Positions 1 to 6,452 of a stretch of 27,593 bases of DNA are shown in pieces; position 1 is the first letter of the stretch, and every line of letters starts with the position of its first letter. Source of the DNA: Cryomorphaceae bacterium (GTDB lineage: Bacteria; Bacteroidota; Bacteroidia; Flavobacteriales; Crocinitomicaceae); the NCBI GenBank assembly GCA_021298235.1, contig JAJTDX010000054.1, positions 1-27,593 of the forward strand, read 5' to 3'. A program made the position numbers and the translations under genes. The notes beneath the pieces were generated by a model that had not been told where the DNA came from, did not search any database, and saw only the letters and a program-made list of their open reading frames with translations.

Positions 1-1142
1 AATCGATTGGATACATAAGCCAGTAATCCACCAAATAGCTTTCTGTAAAAGTCTCCAGCTTTATCCGTTCCCATGAACAACATTTTTGTACGTTGTTTGA
101 GATCTTCAATGGGCTTCGTCATTTCCAATGTTGCAAACTTGACTTTTTCGGAAGCACGGTATTCGAGTGTTTTTAGGTCTAATGAATGAATCTCACTCTT
201 CCCGTCCGAGCTCTTAACCTTCTTGTAAAATCCCTGTCCTGATTTGGATCCAAGCCATTTGTTCTCTACCATTTTGGAAATAAAGTCAGGCAATTCGAAT
301 AAGGCTCTTTCTTCGTCGTTCGGGCAATTTGCTTTTAACCCATTGGCCACATGAACGAGGGTATCCAATCCAACGACATCGCAGGTGCGGAAGGTGGCAG
401 ATTTCGGGCGACCAAGCACCGGACCGGTAAGCTTGTCGACTTCATCCACTGTTAAACCAAGGTCACTAACCGCATGAAATAAGGCCATAATCGAATAAAC
501 ACCCACCCCATTTGCTATGAAGGCAGGTGTATCTTTGCAAAGAACGGTTTTCTTACCTAGAATTTTTGCCCCATACTCCATGAGAAAGTCGACGATCTTT
601 TGATCTGTTGAAGGTGTCGGGATAATCTCAAGTAGCTGAAGATAACGTGGGGGATTGAAAAAGTGCGTTCCGCAAAAATGGGTTTTGAAATCGTCACTTC
701 TACCTTCCAACATCATATGAATCGGAATACCCGAAGTATTGGAGGTGATCAACGTACCTTGTTTGCGGAACTTCTCAACTTTTTCAAAAACTTGTTGCTT
801 GATATCCAACCTTTCCACAACTACCTCAATTACCCAATCACAGGTGGCGATTTTGTGCATGTCGTCATCAAAGTTGCCTGTAGAAATCCGTTTCGCGAAA
901 GATTTCTTGTAGATCGCCGATGGATTGGATTTAAGCGTGCTGTCCAGAGATTGGTTGACAATTCGGTTCCGCACAGAAATATGTTCTTTCGTAAGGCCTT
1001 TTTTAGTCTCCTCTTCTGTAAGTTCAAAGGGTACGATGTCTAACAAAAGTACTTCGCATCCCACATTGGCAAAGTGACATGCAATTCGAGACCCCATTAC
1101 TCCTGAACCTAAGACTGCTATTTTTTTAATGTGCCTGTTCAT
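1..1142 (-). CDS. fadN: 3-hydroxyacyl-CoA dehydrogenase / enoyl-CoA hydratase (FadN-like), N-terminal part
   Basis: Multifunctional beta-oxidation enzyme that hydrates enoyl-CoA and oxidises 3-hydroxyacyl-CoA with NAD. About 380 residues are visible; the gene runs off the left edge, and relatives are about 800 residues with a C-terminal crotonase domain that is not seen here. The start is the ATG at 1142, six bases after the MarR stop codon. The Rossmann motif G12-x-G14-x-x-G17 (LGSGVMGS) is at the N-terminus, the NTSGIPI motif follows, and the catalytic-type histidine is H160 in GTHFFNPP. The segment VDEVDKLTGPVLGRPKSATF is typical of the FadN group. Residues 211-212 read N-G where relatives usually have N-R. 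It lies directly downstream of marR and probably shares its transcript. The frame is open throughout. Family assignment is firm; substrate range is inferred. Confidence 0.9.
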   Translation of the reverse strand, partial: MNRHIKKIAVLGSGVMGSRIACHFANVGCEVLLLDIVPFELTEEETKKGLTKEHISVRNRIVNQSLDSTLKSNPSAIYKKSFAKRISTGNFDDDMHKIATCDWVIEVVVERLDIKQQVFEKVEKFRKQGTLITSNTSGIPIHMMLEGRSDDFKTHFCGTHFFNPPRYLQLLEIIPTPSTDQKIVDFLMEYGAKILGKKTVLCKDTPAFIANGVGVYSIMALFHAVSDLGLTVDEVDKLTGPVLGRPKSATFRTCDVVGLDTLVHVANGLKANCPNDEERALFELPDFISKMVENKWLGSKSGQGFYKKVKSSDGKSEIHSLDLKTLEYRASEKVKFATLEMTKPIEDLKQRTKMLFMGTDKAGDFYRKLFGGLLAYVSNR

Positions 1143-1147
1143 TTGTC

Positions 1148-1597
1148 CTATTTTAATGTATTGAATTTTAATTCTTCTTCCACAAGATGATCCATAACCT
1201 CTAAAACTTCTAAAAATGCCGCTAGCTTTTTTGCGCTCAGCCTCTCGCGGATTTTTTCGTTAAAATCAAGAATGGTCTTTTTCACGATTTTTCTATATCG
1301 AATTCCTTCTTCTGTAAGAAACACCAGAACTTTACGTTTGTCAACTCCATCAAATTCCCGGTAAACAAACCCCTTGTCTTCCATTGTTTTTAAGGTACGG
1401 GAAAGAGATGTTGGCTCCATGCCCATGCGAGGTCCGAGCTGTGTGCTTGGTGTTCCTTCACGGTCAACGATCATGAGGATATATCCGATAGACATTGTGA
1501 TCCCGTGTTCGCCTGCTTTTTGGTTGTACATTCGTGACAATTTATGCCACGCATGCCTCAACTCGAAGTCGTGAAGTACATTTTCAGATTTTGACAT
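1148..1597 (-). CDS. MarR-family transcriptional regulator
   Basis: A 149-residue winged-helix DNA-binding protein. The recognition region is around residues 50-78 (STQLGPRMGMEPTSLSRTLK), followed by a wing with DKRKVLVFLTEEG; N- and C-terminal helices would form the dimer interface. It is the first gene before the fadN-like beta-oxidation gene, six bases apart, so it most likely controls this acyl-CoA degradation operon and itself. In Bacteroidota MarR proteins are often found at the head of such operons; the ligand (perhaps an acyl-CoA) is inference. Two palindromes sit just upstream of its start codon. The start is ATG at 1597, with no better alternative upstream. Confidence 0.88.
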   Translation of the reverse strand: MSKSENVLHDFELRHAWHKLSRMYNQKAGEHGITMSIGYILMIVDREGTPSTQLGPRMGMEPTSLSRTLKTMEDKGFVYREFDGVDKRKVLVFLTEEGIRYRKIVKKTILDFNEKIRERLSAKKLAAFLEVLEVMDHLVEEELKFNTLK

Positions 1598-1604
1598 TGT
1601 AAAT

Positions 1605-1635
1605 TTTCAGCATGCTAAAATAGTAAAATATTTTA
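1605..1635. promoter_or_regulatory. Tandem palindromes upstream of marR, candidate MarR operator
   Basis: Two inverted repeats lie 8-38 bases upstream of the marR start codon. The first (1605-1620) is centred on AGCATGCT with flanking TTT/AAA arms and one mismatched pair. The second (1624-1635) is the perfect palindrome TAAAATATTTTA. A minus-strand -7-like box TATTTTAG (1622-1615) overlaps the first. Position and symmetry fit an autoregulatory MarR site; AT-rich palindromes can also arise by chance. Confidence 0.4.
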
Positions 1636-1658
1636 TGCGTACATAGAAAAAAGAGTGT

Positions 1659-2066
1659 TTACCACACCTCTTTCGAAATGCTTACAGTCCCTTTGAAATA
1701 AGATATTTTTTCAAGATTTTGATTCGTGATATTCACTTCATATACCCCGATCGATCTTCCTCGATGTATTTCAGTTGCCTTTGCTATAAGTGTTTCACCG
1801 GGGTTAACAATTTTGAGATGCGACATCGAGGTTTCGATACTTACACATTTATGTCCATATGAATTTGAAGCAAATGCTAGTGCAGAATCACTTAGTGAAA
1901 ATGAAATGCCACCGTGGAGAATTCCAAATCCGTTCAGCATTTCTGTTTTCACCGTTAATCTTAAGGTGCAAGCGCCCAAAGAAACTGATTCAACCTCTAT
2001 TCCCATCCATTGGCTGAAGCAATCATTATTCATCATGATTGCAACGATTTCAGGAGGGGTTTTCAT
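1659..2066 (-). CDS. PaaI-family hotdog thioesterase
   Basis: A 135-residue hotdog-fold acyl-CoA thioesterase that hydrolyses CoA thioesters, probably phenylacetyl- or acyl-CoA intermediates. The diagnostic stretch is N45-G-F-G-I-L-H51-G52-G53 followed by D60 in FSLSD, the usual oxyanion and catalytic elements of PaaI. A second conserved strand contains VSIETSMSHLKIV. The length is normal for the family. The start ATG at 2066 overlaps the stop of the upstream 161-residue gene (ATGA), so the two are probably translationally coupled. It is followed after 61 bases by marR and the beta-oxidation gene, which supports a role in CoA recycling during acyl degradation. Exact substrate is unknown. Confidence 0.85.
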   Translation of the reverse strand: MKTPPEIVAIMMNNDCFSQWMGIEVESVSLGACTLRLTVKTEMLNGFGILHGGISFSLSDSALAFASNSYGHKCVSIETSMSHLKIVNPGETLIAKATEIHRGRSIGVYEVNITNQNLEKISYFKGTVSISKEVW

Positions 2067-2548
2067 GCAGGTTGTTTAATTGATCTGGACATCAAAGTTA
2101 TCATTGCAACAGAGACAATAAAAAGTTGTGTTGCAGTCTCATCGTCTATAGAGCTTCCATCCTCATCATTGGTAGATATTTCAAAGGCCATGAATTGTGT
2201 TAGTTCCGGCTGATCTACAAAATCATCCAAGAGTTCTTGATCATCTTTATCAAAATACGCATCAAGGAGTTCGAAAAAGGGTTCTTCAAATGCATCGATC
2301 TGATCTTCGGTAACAGGATTTAGCGAGATGCCTTCTTGCGCAAAAGCCTCAGAGATCAAGCAGAAATAATAGATCAGGATTCCCGACAAAGGTTCGTTTT
2401 CATATTCTTCCGGCGCTGTCATTACATACGCAAGAAGCGTTGGCTGGGCTAATGCATATTTCTCTGATAACGACTCAAGTCCTGAGTCATCAAGGTTGTC
2501 AACGATTTCAATCGCTCTTTCGATGCTATTGCGAGATACATGCTTCAT
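2063..2548 (-). CDS. Conserved hypothetical acidic protein
   Basis: A 161-residue protein that I do not recognise. It is strongly acidic (runs such as DDQELLDDF and STNDEDGSSIDDE), lacks a signal peptide, and ends in a hydrophobic helix-like stretch (ATQLFIVSVAMITLMS). The composition suggests an all-helical cytosolic protein. Its stop overlaps the thioesterase start by four bases, so it is the first gene of that transcription unit. A weak minus-strand -7-like box TAACTTCG (2571-2564) precedes it by about 15 bases. The coding call rests on this operon position and on an open frame. Function unknown. Confidence 0.7.
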   Translation of the reverse strand: MKHVSRNSIERAIEIVDNLDDSGLESLSEKYALAQPTLLAYVMTAPEEYENEPLSGILIYYFCLISEAFAQEGISLNPVTEDQIDAFEEPFFELLDAYFDKDDQELLDDFVDQPELTQFMAFEISTNDEDGSSIDDETATQLFIVSVAMITLMSRSIKQPA

Positions 2549-2649
2549 AGGTCTGACTTTTGTGCGAAGTTAAGTAAACTGAATTCTCAAAATGATCGGT
2601 CAAACAGACAATTTCAACCCTTCATTGTTTATCGTAATCAATGACAGCT

Positions 2650-2657
2650 TATTTTTG
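2650..2657 (+). promoter_or_regulatory. Bacteroidota-type -7 promoter box before the DUF2461 gene
   Basis: TATTTTTG matches TAnnTTTG and lies 14 bases before the TTG start codon used here. A TTG at 2625-2627 could be the -33 element, but the spacing of 22 is longer than the usual 19 or so. The 123-base divergent gap (2549-2671) must hold promoters for both directions. Confidence 0.4.
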
Positions 2658-2671
2658 AAGAAAATTGTACT

Positions 2672-3355
2672 TTGAAGGATAAAACTTTTTTTAGGCAGGA
2701 TTTTTTGGGTTTTTACAGAGATCTGGCAGTCAACAATCATAAAGAATGGTTTGATCTGCACCGCAAACGCTATGAAACACATGTAAAAGAACCCTTTAAA
2801 TATTTTGTTCAGCATCTTATTGGTGAGTTTGCCAAGAAAAACACAGAATTTTCGGAGCTGGAAGCTAAGGATTGTATTTTTAGAATTAATAGAGATATCC
2901 GGTTTTCAGCAGATAAAACTCCTTACAAACTATATGCATCTGCGGTGATTTCCCCAGGGGGAAAGAAAAGTAAGTCTTTGAGTGGTGTGTACATAGAACT
3001 CACTCCTGAATATTTAAGAGTTTACAGCGGAGTGTATGACCCGGATAAAGACGACATTTATGACATTCGGGCACACATTGCGTCTAATACAAAAGAATTT
3101 AAAAAGCTCATTCAGGAAAAAGAATTTAAAACCCTTTTCGGAGAAATAAGAGGTGAAAAGAACAAGGTACTGCCTTTGGAATTCAAAGAGGCCTCCTTGA
3201 CGGAACCCCTTCTATTTAATAAACAATGGTATTTCTATGCTGAATTTTCAGCGGACGTTATTCTAAAACCCGGACTGGATGAGCTAATAATACATTGCCA
3301 TCAAGTTGCAGAACCTGTAACTCACTTTCTATATAAATCATTAAATCAAAATTAA
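2672..3355 (+). CDS. DUF2461 (TIGR02453-like) family protein
   Basis: A 227-residue protein of the DUF2461 family, whose biochemical function is not established. Family hallmarks are NNHKEWFDLHRKRYE near residue 21, the run AKDCIFRINRDIRFSADKTP near residues 65-85, and the following PGGKKSKSLSGVYIEL. The start is TTG: there is no in-frame ATG or GTG before the conserved domain, and an in-frame stop lies at 2642-2644. The gene is separated by two bases from the peptidase gene downstream, so they are likely co-transcribed. Length is normal for the family. Confidence in the family is high; the start is less sure. Confidence 0.85.
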   Translation: MKDKTFFRQDFLGFYRDLAVNNHKEWFDLHRKRYETHVKEPFKYFVQHLIGEFAKKNTEFSELEAKDCIFRINRDIRFSADKTPYKLYASAVISPGGKKSKSLSGVYIELTPEYLRVYSGVYDPDKDDIYDIRAHIASNTKEFKKLIQEKEFKTLFGEIRGEKNKVLPLEFKEASLTEPLLFNKQWYFYAEFSADVILKPGLDELIIHCHQVAEPVTHFLYKSLNQN

Positions 3356-3357
3356 CT

Positions 3358-5226
3358 ATGAACTTACGAATACTTTTTCTGGCTTTTGTTGCCTTCAGTT
3401 TTAACGTGGAAGGGCAACAAAAAGAACTCACATTGAAGGATGCAGTTTTAGGACAAAACAGAATATTCGGGCCGGAACGCATGTACGGTTTTCAATGGAT
3501 TCCCGGAACAAATGAATATACGTATTACAGCCGGAATTATCAAGCGATGTACAGCTCCACCGTTGGTGCAAAATCACCTGTAACAGAAGTATTGTCCATA
3601 GAAAAATTGAACAAGGATCTGGGGTGTCAGCTGAGTTCTTTATTTGAGTTAAAATGGCTAGATAATCAAACCTTTGTAATTAATGATGGGGCAAACTACT
3701 ACACATACAATGTGGCTGAAAGCAAAGGAAAGAAGATCCATTCTTTAGGTGATGGATCGGAGAATGCGCTGTATCATCCTGAATCAGGGAATATTGCGTA
3801 CACTAAAGAGAACAATGTTTATGTACATACTAAGGAAGGCCTGAAATTAATCGTTACCGACAATGCAGACAAGAACATCGTGTCAGGACAAAGCATTGCA
3901 AGGAATGAATTTGGTATTAGTGGCGGACTATTTTGGTCGAACAAAGGAAATCAACTCGCTTTTTATCAGAAAGATGAGACAGAAGTTCACGACTACCCGT
4001 TACTGGACATTACACAAACACCAGGAGCACTTATGTCTATTAAGTATCCGATGGCCGGACAGAAATCCGAAAAGCCAAAAGTCGGGATTTACAATCTGTT
4101 GACAAAATCTACACTTTTTATTAGCCCAAGAGGAGCAGCAGATAATTATCTGACGAATTTTTGTTTTACACCTGACGATCAATTTGTGCTCATAGCTGAA
4201 TTGAATCGTGAACAGAATCACATGTGGTTGAATTTATACGAGACTAAATCCGGCAAATTTGTTCGAACCATTTTGGAAGAAAAAAACGACAAATGGGTTG
4301 AACCAGAGCACCCGGCTTTTTTCCCTTCTACTAAATCAACTAATTTCATCTGGATTTCTGAAAAAGATGGATTCAACAACCTCTATTATTATTCATTGGA
4401 AGGAAAGCTTTTGCGTCAAATCACAAAAAATAATTTTCCACTAAAAGAAATCCATAGTGCCTCATCAGACGGTAAAAATGTTTATTTCAGTGCTACCGGA
4501 CTGGATGCGACGAACACACTGTTTTATAAAGTTAACATTGAATCAGGCAAACAACAACTTGTGACCTGCGAGTCAGGTACTCATGAATTTTTTGTTTCAG
4601 GTGATGGTGCTTATTTCTACGATGCATTTTCGAATCACGACGTACCACACAAGGCACAATTACTCGAAGCCAAGTCGTTGAAAGTAATGAAAACATTAAT
4701 TGAGAGCGACGATAAATTGAAGGATTATAAAATAGGAACATCCGAAGTTTCTACCTTAAATAGTAACGGAACAGTGCTCTATACGCGGCTTATTAAACCA
4801 AGCAATTTCGATCCTACAAAAAAATATCCAGTGATGGTATATGTTTATGGAGGTCCCCACGCTCAGATGATCACAAATACATGGCTCGATGGAGCAAATC
4901 TTTGGATGTATTGGATGGCAGAGCAGGGGTACCTCATTTACACGCTTGATGGTCGAGGTTCAGCACACCGTGGATTTACATTTGAGTCACAAATTCATCG
5001 TCAGCTGGGAACTGTTGAAATGGAAGATCAGCTGGCTGGGGTGTCGTATTTAAAGTCATTGCCTTTTGTTGACAGTAATAGATTGGCAGTTCATGGTTGG
5101 TCATTTGGCGGATTCATGACTACGTCATTAATGCTTCGCCACCCTGGAGTATTTAAGGTGGGTGTCGCAGGTGGACCAGTAACTGACTGGAAGTATTATG
5201 AGATTATGTATGGTGAGCGTGGATAG
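3358..5226 (+). pseudogene. Dipeptidyl-peptidase IV (S9 family), C-terminally truncated
   Basis: A prolyl-dipeptidyl peptidase homologue, normally periplasmic, that removes Xaa-Pro dipeptides. The N-terminus MNLRILFLAFVAFSFNVEGQ is a signal peptide. The beta-propeller occupies roughly residues 60-460 and includes RNEFGISGGLFWS. The alpha/beta-hydrolase domain begins near PVMVYVYGGPHAQ, and the nucleophile S582 is in HGWSFGG. The frame ends at residue 622 just after YEIMYGER, about 100 residues short of the usual 720 or so, so the catalytic Asp and His are absent. No homologous remainder was found in the following DNA. The truncated protein should not be an active peptidase. The break is followed within 90 bases by the XRE-Fic unit. 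Confidence 0.85.
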
Positions 5227-5308
5227 GGTACATCTAATTCAAAAAGTTCTGAATTACATTGTGGAAAATAATCAATAGAATATTGGAGGGATAGGTATCC
5301 AGCAATAA

Positions 5309-5340
5309 ATGACTATATTTGTCATGAATAATATAGTCAT
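5309..5340. promoter_or_regulatory. 32-bp near-perfect palindrome, candidate autoregulatory operator of the XRE-Fic gene
   Basis: ATGACTATATT (5309-5319) and its exact reverse complement AATATAGTCAT (5330-5340) flank a central TCATGA (5322-5327) that shares the same dyad centre; 14 of 16 base pairs are symmetric. The left arm contains most of the -7 box TATATTTG and the right arm ends on the likely start codon. An XRE-domain protein is encoded immediately downstream, so binding here would block its own promoter. Confidence 0.65.
5314..5321 (+). promoter_or_regulatory. -7 promoter box of the XRE-Fic gene
   Basis: TATATTTG fits TAnnTTTG exactly and lies 17 bases before the ATG at 5339. No convincing -33 TTG is found at the usual distance. 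The box is inside the palindrome at 5309-5340. Confidence 0.6.
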
Positions 5341-6376
5341 GAAAAAGCTGATTAAAACATATCGTCTCCAAAAAAGCATGAAAACCCGTGAGCTCGCTCA
5401 ATTGTTGGGTATAGATCAGGCGTTAGTGAGTAAGTTTGAGAGTGGGCAACGTTTGCCAACCCGTCAACAGGTTGAATTAATCGCATTTCATCTCGAAATT
5501 GATTCCAAAGAGTTGCTTGCACAATGGCTCAAAGAAAAGATGATGAATGAACTATCTGATTATTCAGTTGTCTCTCGAGCACTACAACTCGTTCAAGAGG
5601 AGAAAGAAATATATGCGGAAAAATCAGTAACGGATGATTTCAAAGTTCAATTGGATGACATTAAAAATCTTAAATCTCAGCTCGATAAATTACGCACATT
5701 CGACAGTTACAGAATTGCTCAAGCTTTGGAACTTGAATATACCTTCGAGAGCAATCGGATTGAAGGAAACACTCTAACATTGAAAGAAACAGACCTGGTA
5801 GTAAATCAGGGATTGACTATTTCAGGTAAATCTATGAGAGAACACCTTGAGGCCATTAATCACCAAGAAGCCATTGGATATGTTAAAGATCTTGCACGTA
5901 GGAGCGTAAAGCTATCCGAGCGTGAGTTACTCAATTTACATAACCTTATTTTACGGGGAATCATTCCTGAGTATGCAGGAAAATACCGGGATGTACAAGT
6001 CATGATTTCGGGAAGCAAACATTTGCCTCCCGGTCCTATGAAGGTTCGAGAGGAAATGGAGGAGTTGTTTGTCTGGTATCGTACAAATGAAAGCGTGCTT
6101 CATCCGGTGATTCTTGCTGCCGAATTTCATCTGAGGTTGGTTACAATTCATCCATTTGTTGATGGGAATGGTCGGGTTTCCAGATTACTCATGAATCTCA
6201 TTTTATTGCAGCATGGCTATGTTATTGCCAATATTAAAGGAGAGCAAGCAGATAGAATGGCTTATTACGAGAGTCTGGAAAAATCTCAAACCGATTCATC
6301 TAACAGAGATTTCATCAGGTTCATTTTAGATGTAGAAAAAGAATGTTTAAACAGATATTTGTCTGTGCTTGATTAA
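5339..6376 (+). CDS. XRE-type HTH and Fic-domain protein (predicted AMP transferase)
   Basis: A 345-residue fusion of an N-terminal XRE/Cro helix-turn-helix (about residues 16-40, TRELAQLLGIDQALVSKFES) with a C-terminal Fic domain. The catalytic motif HPFVDGNGRVSR (H271 to R282) is complete. Upstream, S138-N-R-I-E142-G143 matches the inhibitory motif (S/T)xxxE(G/N), placing it among Fic proteins with an intramolecular N-terminal inhibitory helix. Fic enzymes usually transfer AMP to a hydroxyl of a target protein; the target is unknown. In-frame ATGs exist at 5309 and 5324, but the first precedes the promoter box and the second is too close to it, so 5339 is chosen. A palindrome covers the promoter and a long hairpin follows the stop, making this a self-contained unit. 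It abuts a truncated peptidase gene. No separate antitoxin gene is seen. Confidence 0.88.
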   Translation: MKKLIKTYRLQKSMKTRELAQLLGIDQALVSKFESGQRLPTRQQVELIAFHLEIDSKELLAQWLKEKMMNELSDYSVVSRALQLVQEEKEIYAEKSVTDDFKVQLDDIKNLKSQLDKLRTFDSYRIAQALELEYTFESNRIEGNTLTLKETDLVVNQGLTISGKSMREHLEAINHQEAIGYVKDLARRSVKLSERELLNLHNLILRGIIPEYAGKYRDVQVMISGSKHLPPGPMKVREEMEELFVWYRTNESVLHPVILAAEFHLRLVTIHPFVDGNGRVSRLLMNLILLQHGYVIANIKGEQADRMAYYESLEKSQTDSSNRDFIRFILDVEKECLNRYLSVLD

Positions 6377-6378
6377 TA

Positions 6379-6419
6379 GGTGTCGCAGCGAGTAGACTCT
6401 ACTCAATGCGATACCTTTT
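6379..6419 (+). terminator. Long hairpin terminator after the XRE-Fic gene
   Basis: Outer arms GGTGTCGCA (6379-6387) and TGCGATACC (6407-6415) pair over nine positions with one G-U. After a GC/AA internal loop, inner arms GAGTAGA (6390-6396) and TCTACTC (6398-6404) extend the stem. TTTT follows at 6416-6419. It starts two bases after the Fic stop codon. The T-run is short, so efficiency is uncertain. Confidence 0.65.
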
Positions 6420-6420
6420 G

Positions 6421-6428
6421 TATATTTG
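6421..6428 (+). promoter_or_regulatory. -7 promoter box of the E1 gene
   Basis: TATATTTG matches TAnnTTTG exactly and lies 24 bases before the ATG chosen for the E1 gene. It directly follows the Fic terminator. No TTG is present at the usual -33 distance, which falls inside the hairpin. Confidence 0.45.
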
Positions 6429-6452
6429 AAACTTGATACTATTAATTCGGAA

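Noticed and set aside
663..1043. 126-residue plus-strand frame
   Set aside because: Lies antisense to the clearly conserved fadN-like gene; its translation has no recognisable motif and no promoter precedes it.
5161..6388. Repeated 10-mer GGTGTCGCAG at 5161-5170 and 6379-6388 as a target duplication around the Fic unit
   Set aside because: The first copy is inside conserved peptidase codons upstream of the break, and the second is a terminator arm; a chance match is more likely.
6426..6452. TTG at 6426 as the start of the E1 gene
   Set aside because: It overlaps the -7 promoter box TATATTTG, so it would lie upstream of the transcript start.
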